From Pseudoalteromonas sp. T1lg23B (GTDB taxonomy: Bacteria; Pseudomonadota; Gammaproteobacteria; Enterobacterales; Alteromonadaceae), in NCBI RefSeq assembly GCF_002964665.1, contig NZ_PQBZ01000013.1:546800-610799 (forward strand): DNA of 64,000 nt, given 5' to 3'. Shown piece by piece: positions 17,612 through 26,160 of the stretch. The notes beneath the pieces are model-generated. The model saw nothing but the letters and a program-made list of their open reading frames with translations. It was not told the DNA's origin and did no database searches. How positions within the stretch are numbered: position 1 is the first letter of the stretch; every line of letters starts with the position of its first letter. The translations under genes were made by a program, and so were the position numbers.

Positions 17612-19153
17612 ATGACAGATCAAATCCAAGACGAAAATAAACTCATTGCTGAGCGTCGTACCAAGTTGGATGCGATTCGCGAGAATTGCAGTGCCAATGG
17701 CCACCCTAACAGCTTCCGCCGTGAAGACTATACGGCTGATCTACAGGCTAAGCTTGGTGATAAATCGAAAGAAGAATTGGTTGAATTAGACTGCCAAGCT
17801 TCTGTTGCTGGCCGCATTTTAGCTAAACGTGGTCCATTCTTGGTTTTACAAGATATGAAAGGCCGCATTCAGGCGTATGCTTCAAAAGACGTACAAAAAG
17901 ATTTGAAAGAAAAATATGGTCAACTAGATATTGGCGATATTATTGGTGTCAAAGGTCCAGTACACAAATCTGGTAAAGGCGACTTATATGTAGACATGGT
18001 CGAGTATGAACTACTGACCAAGTCATTGCGTCCCCTACCAGAAAAGTTCCATGGCTTGACTGACCAAGAAGCCAAGTACCGTCAGCGTTATGTTGATTTA
18101 ATCACTAACATGGAAACGCGTGAAACGTTCCGCATCCGTTCAAAAGTGATTGAGGGTATCCGCCGTTTCTTAGCAGAACGTGACTTTATGGAAGTTGAAA
18201 CACCGATGCTTCAGGTGATTCCTGGTGGCGCATCAGCACGCCCATTCGTAACTCACCATAATGCATTAGACATTGATATGTACCTGCGTATTGCACCAGA
18301 GCTTTATCTTAAGCGTCTAGTGGTAGGTGGTTTTGATCGCGTGTTTGAAATTAACCGTAACTTCCGTAATGAAGGGTTATCAACGCGTCATAACCCAGAA
18401 TTTACCATGATTGAATTCTATCAGGCATATGCTGATTACAATGATCTGATGAACTTAACTGAGGATATGTTACGTACAGTGGCGCAAGACGTGCTAGGTA
18501 CGACGACTATCGTTAACACGACTAAAAACTCTGACGGTGAAGTGATAGACACGATTGAATACGACTTTGGTAAAGCATTTACGCGTTTATCAATGGCGGA
18601 TGCCATCATTGAATATTCAGAAGCGGCAGCAGCTCAATCTCATATCTTTAAAGACCCAGAGAATCACTTTGAAGAGTTAAAAGCATTTGCTAAGCAAGTA
18701 CATGTCAAAGTTCCTGAAAACTGTGTATGGGGTCCTGGCAAGTTCTTATGTGAGATCTTTGAAGAAGTGGCTGAGCATAGGCTTATTCAACCTACTTTCA
18801 TTACCGAGTATCCGTGGGAAGTGTCTCCACTTGCGCGTCGTAATGATGAGAACCCATTCATTACTGACCGCTTTGAGTTCTTCGTTGGAGGTCGTGAGCT
18901 GGCAAATGGTTTCTCTGAGCTCAATGACGCAGAAGACCAAGCAGCGCGTTTTGCTCGTCAGGTTGAAGAAAAAGATGCGGGTGACGATGAAGCAATGCAC
19001 TTTGATGAAGACTACATTCAAGCACTTGAGTATGGCTTACCGCCAACAGCAGGTGAGGGGATTGGTATTGACCGCTTAGTGATGCTATTTACTGACTCAT
19101 CAACAATTAAAGATGTTATCTTGTTCCCGCATATGCGCCCGCAAGCTGACTAA
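17612..19153 (+). CDS. lysS: Lysyl-tRNA synthetase, class II
   Basis: A 513-residue class II lysyl-tRNA synthetase. The N-terminal OB-fold anticodon-binding domain (about residues 55-170) includes [17 protein letters not shown]. The catalytic core has motif 2, [17 protein letters not shown], and motif 3, [14 protein letters not shown], near the C-terminus. It charges tRNA-Lys using ATP. Length and order (prfB-lysS, 27-base gap) match other gammaproteobacteria. Codon use is highly biased, as expected for an abundant protein. A strong terminator follows. Confidence 0.97.
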   Translation: MTDQIQDENKLIAERRTKLDAIRENCSANGHPNSFRREDYTADLQAKLGDKSKEELVELDCQASVAGRILAKRGPFLVLQDMKGRIQAYASKDVQKDLKEKYGQLDIGDIIGVKGPVHKSGKGDLYVDMVEYELLTKSLRPLPEKFHGLTDQEAKYRQRYVDLITNMETRETFRIRSKVIEGIRRFLAERDFMEVETPMLQVIPGGASARPFVTHHNALDIDMYLRIAPELYLKRLVVGGFDRVFEINRNFRNEGLSTRHNPEFTMIEFYQAYADYNDLMNLTEDMLRTVAQDVLGTTTIVNTTKNSDGEVIDTIEYDFGKAFTRLSMADAIIEYSEAAAAQSHIFKDPENHFEELKAFAKQVHVKVPENCVWGPGKFLCEIFEEVAEHRLIQPTFITEYPWEVSPLARRNDENPFITDRFEFFVGGRELANGFSELNDAEDQAARFARQVEEKDAGDDEAMHFDEDYIQALEYGLPPTAGEGIGIDRLVMLFTDSSTIKDVILFPHMRPQAD

Positions 19154-19166
19154 TTTAATCTTTAAT

Positions 19167-19195
19167 AAAAAGCCGCTCAAAGAGCGGCTTTTTTG
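19167..19195 (+). terminator. Terminator after lysS
   Basis: AAAAGCCGCTC-AAA-GAGCGGCTTTTTT: an 8-bp GC-rich stem followed by six Ts, ending the recJ-prfB-lysS side. Confidence 0.9.
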
Positions 19196-19318
19196 TATTT
19201 TATCTTATCTTTGTAGTATTTTTGGCCGTAAAGTGCAGAAAAGTTAAACGCTGTGATATAAATGACTTAAAAGCTGCACATTCTATGAGCATACGGTCCA
19301 TTTTTACCATAAAAGTGT

Positions 19319-19349
19319 TTGACTTATTTTCTCAAGTCTTTATTATACG
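19319..19349 (+). promoter_or_regulatory. Sigma-70 promoter of the tRNA-Ser/tRNA-Arg operon
   Basis: TTGACT, a 16-base spacer, then TATTATACG, about 12 bases before tRNA-Ser. It fits the consensus well, as expected for stable RNA genes. Confidence 0.65.
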
Positions 19350-19361
19350 CATCCACAAGAC

Positions 19362-19454
19362 GGAGAGGTGGCCGAGTGGCCGAAGGCGCTCCCCTGCTAA
19401 GGGAGTATAGGGTTTGTAGCCCTATCGAGGGTTCGAATCCCTCCCTCTCCGCCA
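19362..19454 (+). tRNA. tRNA-Ser (anticodon GCT)
   Basis: A 93-base tRNA with CCA encoded. Acceptor GGAGAGG pairs with CCTCTCC. The anticodon stem CTCCC/GGGAG holds the loop CTGCTAA (GCT, reads AGC/AGU). A long variable arm (TAGGGTTTGTAGCCCTA) is typical of serine tRNAs, and the T arm GAGGGTTCGAATCCCTC is normal. Confidence 0.95.
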
Positions 19455-19479
19455 TGTTTTAAACATGGTTTCTTGTAAC

Positions 19480-19556
19480 GGACGCGTAGCTCAGCTGGAT
19501 AGAGTACCTGGCTACGAACCAGGCGGTCGGAGGTTCGAATCCTCCCGCGTCCGCCA
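19480..19556 (+). tRNA. tRNA-Arg (anticodon ACG), copy 1
   Basis: A 77-base tRNA with CCA encoded. Acceptor GGACGCG pairs with CGCGTCC. The anticodon stem CCTGG/CCAGG holds the loop CTACGAA (ACG, whose A is normally deaminated to inosine to read CGU/CGC/CGA). Identical to copy 2. Confidence 0.95.
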
Positions 19557-19621
19557 CTTTTCTCTAAGTGGTTAATAAAAGGGCATCTAGTAAGTGAAGA
19601 TGTAAAAGATACTTAAACGAC

Positions 19622-19698
19622 GGACGCGTAGCTCAGCTGGATAGAGTACCTGGCTACGAACCAGGCGGTCGGAGGTTCGAATCCTCCCGCGTCCGCCA
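19622..19698 (+). tRNA. tRNA-Arg (anticodon ACG), copy 2
   Basis: Identical to copy 1, and both are followed by the same CCACTTTTCTCTAAGTGGTTAA hairpin. The duplicated unit continues into the decayed repeats downstream. Confidence 0.95.
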
Positions 19699-19734
19699 CT
19701 TTTCTCTAAGTGGTTAAATATAGAGAATCGTTAT

Positions 19735-20086
19735 GCAAGGCGGTCGGAGGTTCACTCTTACAAATAACGTCCCGCATCCGCTACTTCTCTCAAGTGGTTA
19801 AATATAGAGAATCGTTATGCAAGGCGGTCGGAGGTTCACTCTTACAAATAACGCCCCGCATCCGTCACTTCTTAAAAGAAGTGAGCAATCAACCGGCATG
19901 ATCTGAAAAGACAGTCGGTTTTTTTGTGCCTGAAATTTGAGCTTTGCTTAAAAAGCGAGTTAGGTGGTAGGAGGTTCACTCTTACAAAAAATGTCCCGCG
20001 TCCGCCACTTCTTAAAAGAAGTGAGCAATCAACCGCCATGATGTTAAAAGACATTCGGTTTTTTCGTGCCTGAAATTTGAGCCCAG
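19735..20086 (+). repeat. Three decayed tRNA-Arg-derived repeats with terminator hairpins
   Basis: Units begin at about 19735, 19819 (84 bases later) and 19956. Each keeps the tRNA-Arg variable/T-stem start (GGCGGTCGGAGGTTC or GGTGGTAGGAGGTTC), then has ACTCTTACAAA... in place of the T loop. The acceptor end (CCCGCATCCG or CCCGCGTCCGCCA) and the CACTT/AAGTG hairpin follow. The second and third units end in AACCG...CGGTTTTTT hairpins (19891-19925 and 20031-20064) and the shared phrase GTGCCTGAAATTTGAGC. They cannot fold as tRNAs. They resemble the 3'-tRNA repeats behind E. coli tyrT. The stretch from 19699 to 20112 holds no gene. Confidence 0.8.
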
Positions 20087-20112
20087 TATTGACCATTACA
20101 TAGGATAGATAA

Positions 20113-20859
20113 ATGAAAAAAATGGCTTTTATTCTGATAATAACCATTTCATTTTTTTTAAGAGCGCAAGTGATGAATTGGCAAGTCGTGCATGAAATTT
20201 TGGATGGGAAAAGTAGGCACTTGGTAAATGAAGCTATTAGTTTTCTTCAAAATGATGGAAGCGCAAAAGCATATCATGTTTTAGGCATTATTTATGGGTT
20301 TGATGAGTTTGGCATTAAAGACAAGAAAAAGGGGCTTGAATATTTAAATAAATCGGTACATGAGGGCTGGAAGGATGCCTATGTAGATTTAGGAACATTA
20401 TATTATCTTGATGGCAATATTAAGCAAGCTGCAATAATTTATCGAATTGCTATAGAAAAGTATGACGATTTGACTGCTAAAGAGTCATTGTACCTGCTCT
20501 ATAATAACGACTACCTTAGCTATGACAAATATGCTAAAAATTTGTTAGATGAGTTAGTTGCGCTCAATAGAACTGATTTTATATTGATCAAAGCTGATCA
20601 GAATGTAGTAGAGAGCATTGATCGCAAAAGCGCACAACTAGCAAATGACACTTTAAAGTTGCTTTCGAACTGTGACCCATTTATTGATGATGAGGCAAAA
20701 GGATATTGCCATCATCTGGCAGCTAAGCTTTACCTAGTTGAGACATCGCCAGTATATAATATGAAAAAGGGTCTACAGCATTTACTTATTAGTGCCAGTT
20801 TAGGAAATGAGCTTTCTCAGAATATGTATTCAAGCTATACCGAGCAAAAAGACCAATAG
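20113..20859 (+). CDS. Sel1/TPR-like repeat protein
   Basis: A 248-residue protein starting with a short hydrophobic segment (MAFILIITISFFLRAQV), a likely signal or anchor. The body shows Sel1-like alpha-helical repeats: AKAYHVLGIIYGFDEFGIKDKKKGLEYLNKS, then GWKDAYVDLGTLYYLDGNIKQA and GLQHLLISASLGN (each is only partly quoted). Sel1 repeats mediate protein contacts in the periplasm or outside. The gene is AT-rich compared with lysS and lies between copies of the tRNA-Arg-derived repeat, so it was probably inserted into the tRNA locus. AGGATAG serves as ribosome site. Function unknown. Confidence 0.65.
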   Translation: MKKMAFILIITISFFLRAQVMNWQVVHEILDGKSRHLVNEAISFLQNDGSAKAYHVLGIIYGFDEFGIKDKKKGLEYLNKSVHEGWKDAYVDLGTLYYLDGNIKQAAIIYRIAIEKYDDLTAKESLYLLYNNDYLSYDKYAKNLLDELVALNRTDFILIKADQNVVESIDRKSAQLANDTLKLLSNCDPFIDDEAKGYCHHLAAKLYLVETSPVYNMKKGLQHLLISASLGNELSQNMYSSYTEQKDQ

Positions 20860-20911
20860 GGTCTGAAGAATTATTTTTGACATCCCCTCAATTTGCAGCC
20901 CACGAAAAGAC

Positions 20912-21184
20912 ATGCCCACAGGGCTGCCATTTGAGCTTAAAAGCTATTTGGAATTAGTCGAACTGACAGGTAAATGTACTCGCACTGACAAACAGGGTTT
21001 CATAGAGCAAAACCTAACCCCGATTCTTGAACGGTTGAATATCAAGACAGACAACTGGCTAAAACTCACTATTCAGTTTGAAAAGGCGCTTCATGGTGCG
21101 GTAGGCAAAGAGCGTGCGCTGGATTTGTATTGCCAGCAAATGTCCGCGTCAGCCACTTTTCTCAAGTGGTTAAATAAAGAGTGA
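20912..21184 (+). pseudogene. C-terminal fragment of a REP-associated (Y1/IS200-like) transposase
   Basis: The 90-codon frame resembles the C-terminal tail of REP-associated tyrosine transposases: MPTGLPFELKSYLELVELTG, then LTPILERLNIKTDNWLKLT and FEKALHGAVG. Similarity seems to extend upstream in frame (CSPRKD before the ATG), so this is a truncated gene, not a short one. The HUH catalytic part is missing. The last codons (SASATFLKWLNKE) come from the tRNA-Arg-derived repeat at 21141, showing that the repeat and transposase remnants were joined by rearrangement. Non-functional as a transposase. Confidence 0.7.
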
Positions 21185-21225
21185 GCAATCAACCAACATG
21201 TTCTGAAAAGACAGTCGGTTAATTG
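21141..21225 (+). repeat. Fourth tRNA-Arg-derived repeat
   Basis: GTCCGCGTCAGCCACTTTTCTCAAGTGG followed by GAGTGAGCAATCAACC and AAAAGACAGTCGGTT. This matches the tail of the repeats at 19.7-20.1 kb, but the terminator T run is lost. With the third repeat it brackets the Sel1-like gene and the transposase fragment. (Only parts of the unit are quoted.). Confidence 0.7.
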
Positions 21226-21280
21226 CGAGATTGAACGTTTATAGAGTGATAAAGGTGTTTCTATATTGCTCTGTAACGCT

Positions 21281-22258
21281 TTATATCGTGTTTAAGATTT
21301 TATCCATCACCCAAGACGTATGCAGCGCAGTTAATCCTGTGGAAGGATGTTGTCGTTCGCCTAAAAGATCACTTTTTATATTCTCAACATGATGGATTTG
21401 AATATGTTTAGGATACTCGTGGACAGTTTTCTCAATACCATTTTGGGTTATCAGTGTTACTTCGGGGTCTTGGAAAATTGAAAAATGAATTTCTCCTTTA
21501 CTACCAAATATAACAACGTTGTCTTGCCTTGTCGCGCTGCCAAAATTCCACATACCAGAGCCAGTGACACCGTTTTTATGAACCCAACAAGCGCTCACAG
21601 AATCCAATGCGCTGTATAGTGCCTGCTGATTACTACCAACACCTTTAGCCTCTTTATAGTCACCGAGTAAGTAACCAAATATATCGAGTCCATGGCTGGC
21701 GAGGTCATCGAAATAGCCACCAGGCGCAATATCCTTGTCGGTTCTCCAGTTATATTCGCCAGTCAAATCTATGTCGTATGTGGGACGGCAATAGTTCCAA
21801 GAAACATGGCGAACCTCTCCTATCGCACCTTGATCTATGTACGCTTTTACTTTGTTGAAAAGAGGAAGTGAACGTCGATAGTATGCTGTATACAGCGGGA
21901 GATCGCGTTCTTTAAATGCCTGACAAATCTCTAGGCTCTCTTGATAACTTGGTGATAGAGGCTTTTCTATACAGCAAATTTTTCCAGCTTGAGCAACTTT
22001 GAGTGCATAATACAAGTGGCTATCCGGAGGAGTTGCGATATAAATAGCATCAATACTTTGATCGTTAATTAACTCATCGGCATCTTTGTGAACGTGTGGA
22101 ACGTTATGTCTTTGCGCATAATCGATAGCGAGTTGATGGTCTCTTCTCATTACACTGAACACATCAAAGCCTTCGACCTGCTGGTATGCAGGCAGGCTTT
22201 TTACTTCGGTAACGCTACCACAGCCGATGACTCCCCAGCGGGTTACTTTATCTTTCAT
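21281..22258 (-). CDS. Gfo/Idh/MocA-family NAD(P) oxidoreductase
   Basis: A 325-residue protein with the N-terminal Rossmann motif GVIGCGSVTEV and the family motif EKPLSP (Lys of EKP) at about residue 95, followed by a C-terminal alpha/beta domain with DLASHGLDIFGYLLGD. Members oxidise or reduce sugars, inositols and related compounds. It is the last gene of a minus-strand operon: the GMC oxidoreductase stop lies 1 base before its ATG, and the ribosome site AAGGAAA lies inside that gene. A shared sugar or polyol catabolic route is likely, but the substrate is unknown. Confidence 0.88.
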   Translation of the reverse strand: MKDKVTRWGVIGCGSVTEVKSLPAYQQVEGFDVFSVMRRDHQLAIDYAQRHNVPHVHKDADELINDQSIDAIYIATPPDSHLYYALKVAQAGKICCIEKPLSPSYQESLEICQAFKERDLPLYTAYYRRSLPLFNKVKAYIDQGAIGEVRHVSWNYCRPTYDIDLTGEYNWRTDKDIAPGGYFDDLASHGLDIFGYLLGDYKEAKGVGSNQQALYSALDSVSACWVHKNGVTGSGMWNFGSATRQDNVVIFGSKGEIHFSIFQDPEVTLITQNGIEKTVHEYPKHIQIHHVENIKSDLLGERQHPSTGLTALHTSWVMDKILNTI

Positions 22259-22259
22259 A

Positions 22260-23846
22260 TTAGGTTTCCTTGAGTAGTAAGCTTAATTTTTCACAGAGCC
22301 TGATAGATAGCGCCGCAACGGTCAAAGTTGGGTTTACGGATGATGAGCTTGGAAACACGGCTCCCCCTGCTATGGTAAGGTTACTGTGATCATGACTAAA
22401 GCAATCAGAATTGACGACAGATGTTTTGGGATCTGCTCCCATGATTGTTGTGCCAAGCATGTGTGCGTTAGACGCCAGATTAACGTTGATTTTCGTTTTG
22501 GTGGCACCTAGCAACTCACCTAGCTTTTCATATACTTTTACACTGTGTTCAGCGCTTTTGATGACATACTCCTCAACATCCCACGTCACTTCTGGGTAGG
22601 GCAAGCCTAATGCATCAAACTTAGTGGCACTCAATGTCACCTTGTTGTTTAATGAAGGAAGTTGTTCGTGTTGGGTGTGAGACCCTATTCTACGAATCGT
22701 TTTGTGTTTGAGCTGCGTTTTAAAGTCCTTGGTTAACTGCAGATCATCTATCATCTCAGTTGCAATAATTTCGCTGAAGTTACCATTACCGATAGCCAGC
22801 TTTTTGGCGGCGTAGTCTTTTCTGAAATCACCATCCATAAAATCTGTAATGGCAGAAATACCCACTGGACCTCGCCCAGAGTATACAGGTTCTTCTATAT
22901 CGAATGTGGCATGCACAGTCGGGTGGTCCATTAAGTTTTTACCTACTAATCCGCTACTGTTGGCGATACCTTGTGGGCTATGCGTGGTTTTTGACATCAA
23001 CAGTATTTTGGCAGATTCAATAGCATTGGCTGCCAAAATAAAGTATTTGCCTTTAATACTGATGTCTTTGCCATTTGGTGTTCTATAAATCGCAGTGGTT
23101 ATTTCACCTTTGTGATTATCTTCCAGACGATGTACAACCGCATTTTCTATTAACTCAACACCGTTTTTTATTGCCTTTTCAAGAGTATGTATTGCGCTAT
23201 ATTGGGCACCGACAGGACAGATCGGAATACAGTTATTGCTGCCGCAACAGCTTGGCCGGCTGTCATAAGGCTTGGTGTTTCGTGCCGCAGGCTCTGCTTG
23301 AAGGTTGAGGTTGGCGCTTGCAATTTTGTCTTTTATGAAGCGATCCATGTAAGAAAGTGGCACTGGAGGAAGTGGATAGGGCGCACTTCTCCATTGCTTT
23401 AGTTGTTTGATCTCTTCGCCAGAGATCCCCATTTCACGTTCGGCCAATACGTAGTATGGCTCTAAATCCTGATAATCAATTCCCCAATCTCGGCCAACAC
23501 CAAAATTACTTTTTAACTTAAAGTCTGATGGCAAAAAGCGCCATGAGGCTCCTCCCCAATGCCAAGTTGTGCCACCAACCGTTCTAATATAACTCGTATC
23601 GTATGGCCTTTTTAAAGCACTTGGATAGTCTTTTAACAGAATGGGATCTGGGTGTGGTGTGTAGGGTAACAGTGGGTATGGTGACATCGAGTCGTCGCGG
23701 CCAGATTTAAGTTGGTTTAAAACTAAATCTGCGCGCTGTAACGTGTGCCCAGCATCTAACACAGCAATCTTCAGTCCATTTTTGACGAGCTCGTTTGCAC
23801 ATATGCTACCTGCAACACCTGAACCTATTATAACTACATCGTACAT
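22260..23846 (-). CDS. GMC-family FAD oxidoreductase, large subunit
   Basis: A 528-residue flavoprotein. The start is set at the ATG beginning the FAD-binding strand MYDVVIIGSGVAGS, with an AAAGGA ribosome site; upstream codons are not homologous. It has the GTTWHWGGASWR active-site region, a CCGSNNCIPICPVGAQY cysteine cluster, and the C-terminal GMC ending with SSSVNPTLTVAALS. The cysteine pattern is that of gluconate/sorbitol-type dehydrogenase large subunits that work with a small subunit. That subunit is encoded just upstream. It probably oxidises a sugar or polyol and passes electrons to the respiratory chain. Confidence 0.88.
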   Translation of the reverse strand: MYDVVIIGSGVAGSICANELVKNGLKIAVLDAGHTLQRADLVLNQLKSGRDDSMSPYPLLPYTPHPDPILLKDYPSALKRPYDTSYIRTVGGTTWHWGGASWRFLPSDFKLKSNFGVGRDWGIDYQDLEPYYVLAEREMGISGEEIKQLKQWRSAPYPLPPVPLSYMDRFIKDKIASANLNLQAEPAARNTKPYDSRPSCCGSNNCIPICPVGAQYSAIHTLEKAIKNGVELIENAVVHRLEDNHKGEITTAIYRTPNGKDISIKGKYFILAANAIESAKILLMSKTTHSPQGIANSSGLVGKNLMDHPTVHATFDIEEPVYSGRGPVGISAITDFMDGDFRKDYAAKKLAIGNGNFSEIIATEMIDDLQLTKDFKTQLKHKTIRRIGSHTQHEQLPSLNNKVTLSATKFDALGLPYPEVTWDVEEYVIKSAEHSVKVYEKLGELLGATKTKINVNLASNAHMLGTTIMGADPKTSVVNSDCFSHDHSNLTIAGGAVFPSSSSVNPTLTVAALSIRLCEKLSLLLKET

Positions 23847-23857
23847 ATATATATCCT

Positions 23858-24319
23858 TTATACTACCGTCGGTGGCTTGTGCCAAAAGCCAGTTTGCCCG
23901 CCACAATAAGCTTTAAAATTGTGAGTATCTGCGTTTACTCTTCTCGCGATGGATGGATCTGAGCTATAGACTTGATATCTGTCGTTTAGAGTGGTGTTTA
24001 AGTAAAACGATACAGCAATTTTGCTAGCGACATTTTTAAACTTTGGCGTTTTTTTAATAATGGTCATAGCTTTTTCTTTATCTTCTCTAAAAATATTATT
24101 CATCCGAGATATTAACTCGAACTCTTGTGGAGAAAGTTCTGCGAATATCTTGTCTTTTTCGCTTCTACTATCATTTAGGTGTAAGTAATGTAATAGTGAC
24201 TCGAATTCATCGCGACTATTATTAAAGCTGGAACTTAAATAACTTCCTGCTGAGGAGTGGAGTGGTGTTAGTAATAAGAAACTAACTCCTAAATTGCTTA
24301 TAAAGCTTCGCCTGTTCAT
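23858..24319 (-). CDS. GMC dehydrogenase small subunit (gluconate 2-dehydrogenase subunit 3-like)
   Basis: This 153-residue protein has a twin-arginine-like signal (NRRSFISNLGVSFLLLTPL), consistent with export folded together with its cofactor-bearing partner. The body (LSPQEFELISRMNNIF...) and C-terminal AYCGGQTGFWHKPP fit the small subunit of membrane-bound sugar dehydrogenases. It is the first gene of the operon, 11 bases before the GMC gene. The ATG has a GGAAG site, and a TTG one codon earlier is less likely. The GMC subunit lacks its own signal peptide, so it would be carried out with this subunit (inference). Confidence 0.75.
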   Translation of the reverse strand: MNRRSFISNLGVSFLLLTPLHSSAGSYLSSSFNNSRDEFESLLHYLHLNDSRSEKDKIFAELSPQEFELISRMNNIFREDKEKAMTIIKKTPKFKNVASKIAVSFYLNTTLNDRYQVYSSDPSIARRVNADTHNFKAYCGGQTGFWHKPPTVV

Positions 24320-24322
24320 CAA

Positions 24323-25014
24323 TCTTCCTTTTGTATAATTATCTTCATAAGATTTTATCCTTCAAATGACAGCGTTGTCAATTTGATGGTTTGTAAGAAA
24401 TATTAAATTTAAAATAACCTTCAATACTAGTTTGTTAGCGCTTTTTTTGGTTGTTTGTTACTGAGGTTTTTATTTTGTTGTGAGGTGTTCGAAAATTTAC
24501 TGATTAAAATTGATGTAGAACTATTTTTTTGTAAGCTTATAAAAATAATTAATCGTTGGTTCTTTTAAGTGATTTTATAATTAGCTATTTTACTTTTATG
24601 AACCACTTTGCTGTATTTTTTCTTCTGGAGATAAGCCCTAGTAAAAGTAATTGATGAACTATAACAAAGAATACATTTTAATTTTCTATGTTATTTTAAC
24701 TTTATGTTAATGCTTTTTTTGGAGTGAGGGCGTCTTGGGTCGTTGATGACCTATTTTTAATATATTAAATAATGACTGCTACTCGAATAGCCGTAGCAAT
24801 TATATTTTTCTTTCCTTCATTCAGTGTCTTTAAGAGTTGCGCTCATATGAATGTCGATAAATGCGGTTTTGGCAATGATGGGTTCGCTTAGCAAACGAGT
24901 TTGCGTAGTGAGAAGGACACGGGTGAAGCTTCAATATTATTTGGGTCTTTAATTGAGATTGCATCATTGATGTATTTCTCCCATCATTAGGCAAACTCCC
25001 TAAACTGTCAGATT
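24323..25014. other. 692-base AT-rich intergenic region
   Basis: Lies between the divergent GMC operon and namZ. It holds the LacI-type operator at 24364-24384 and several T-rich stretches. No open frame with a ribosome site and no convincing RNA gene was seen. Confidence 0.6.
24364..24384 (-). promoter_or_regulatory. LacI-family-type operator upstream of the GMC operon
   Basis: AAATGACAGCGTTGTCAATTT is an imperfect palindrome built on TGACANCGNTGTCA with the central CG typical of LacI-family sites (8 of 10 arm positions match). It is 45 bases upstream of the operon's first start codon. No lacI-type gene is present in the window, so the regulator is encoded elsewhere. Confidence 0.55.
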
Positions 25015-26160
25015 ATGCGCTTTTTTATTGCTTATATACTTCTTTGTGTTTCAGCTATGTCCCATGCTTTACAAGTTGGTGCTGAACGATACGACCTTTA
25101 TCTTCCTTTGTTAAAAAATCAGCGTGTCGCTTTGGTGGTGAATCAAACAGCGCAAACTCAAGATGGTCACTTGCTTGATAGTTTGCTCGCTAAAGGGGTT
25201 GATGTTCGCAAGGTATTTGCTCCAGAGCACGGTTTTAGGGGAGACCACGATGCCGGGGCAAAAGTTGACACCAGTAAAGATAGTAAAACAGGACTCCCAA
25301 TAGTTTCTTTATACGGTAAAAATAAAAAACCTAGTGCAGATGTTTTAAAAGATATCGATGCGATTGTGTTTGATATTCAGGATGTGGGGGTACGATTTTA
25401 TACTTATATCAGCACCATGCACTATGTGATGGAAGCCGCAGCCGAACATGATAAACAATTAGTGATTCTTGATAGACCTAATCCAAATATTGCCTATGTG
25501 GATGGACCGGTGCTTGAGGAAAAGTTTCGCTCATTTGTGGGTATGCATCCAATCCCAGTTTTACACGGTATGACGATAGGAGAGCTGGCTAAAATGATCA
25601 ATGCAGAGGGTTGGTTGAGCACAAATAAAAAGCTCGAGTTCACGGTGATCCCTGTAGCTAATTACAACGCCAGTATGAACTATGACTTGCCTATTAAGCC
25701 CAGTCCTAATTTGCCAAACGCACAAGCAATCGCTTTGTATCCATCATTATGTTTTTTTGAAGCAACCCCTGTTTCTGTGGGGCGTGGTACATCGATGCCA
25801 TTTCAGGTATTCGGGCATGATATCGTCAAGTTAGGCTCTTTTAGTTTTACGCCATTGCCCGTTGCAGGCGCGGCGACCAATCCTAAACTCAATGGCAAAA
25901 CCGCGCACGGTGCAGACCTTCGTAACGTGTCAGTTAATGGCTTGGATTTAACCTGGCTTTTAGAGGCGCATGAAGCGTTTAAAGTGCGCAATGAAACTTT
26001 TTTTACTCACGCAGACTTTATGGATAAATTAGCGGGTACGGATAAACTGCGATTAGCAATCCTTGCACAGCAGTCCGCGACACAGATTAAGAACAGTTGG
26101 CAGGCTGATTTAGAAGCGTTTAAACTGTTGCGTCAGCCTTACTTAATATACAAACGTTAG
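25015..26160 (+). CDS. Exo-beta-N-acetylmuramidase NamZ-like (DUF1343)
   Basis: A 381-residue DUF1343-family protein with a signal peptide (MRFFIAYILLCVSAMSHA). Conserved segments include VALVVNQTA, KVFAPEHGFRG, VSLYGKNKKPS, IDAIVFDIQDVGVRFYTY and ILDRPNPN. The characterised member, Bacillus NamZ, removes N-acetylmuramic acid from the non-reducing end of peptidoglycan fragments. It should be periplasmic and feed cell-wall sugar recycling. Its 3' end overlaps by 4 bases the convergent murR/rpiR-like gene, supporting a MurNAc role. The ribosome site is weak (GTCAG). Confidence 0.85.
   Translation: MRFFIAYILLCVSAMSHALQVGAERYDLYLPLLKNQRVALVVNQTAQTQDGHLLDSLLAKGVDVRKVFAPEHGFRGDHDAGAKVDTSKDSKTGLPIVSLYGKNKKPSADVLKDIDAIVFDIQDVGVRFYTYISTMHYVMEAAAEHDKQLVILDRPNPNIAYVDGPVLEEKFRSFVGMHPIPVLHGMTIGELAKMINAEGWLSTNKKLEFTVIPVANYNASMNYDLPIKPSPNLPNAQAIALYPSLCFFEATPVSVGRGTSMPFQVFGHDIVKLGSFSFTPLPVAGAATNPKLNGKTAHGADLRNVSVNGLDLTWLLEAHEAFKVRNETFFTHADFMDKLAGTDKLRLAILAQQSATQIKNSWQADLEAFKLLRQPYLIYKR

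Noticed and set aside
19222..19410. Plus-strand frame running into tRNA-Ser
   Set aside because: It covers the tRNA promoter and the tRNA 5' end; no ribosome site.
19710..19901. Plus-strand frame through the tRNA-Arg repeats
   Set aside because: Its protein is made of two copies of translated repeat DNA; it is not a real gene.
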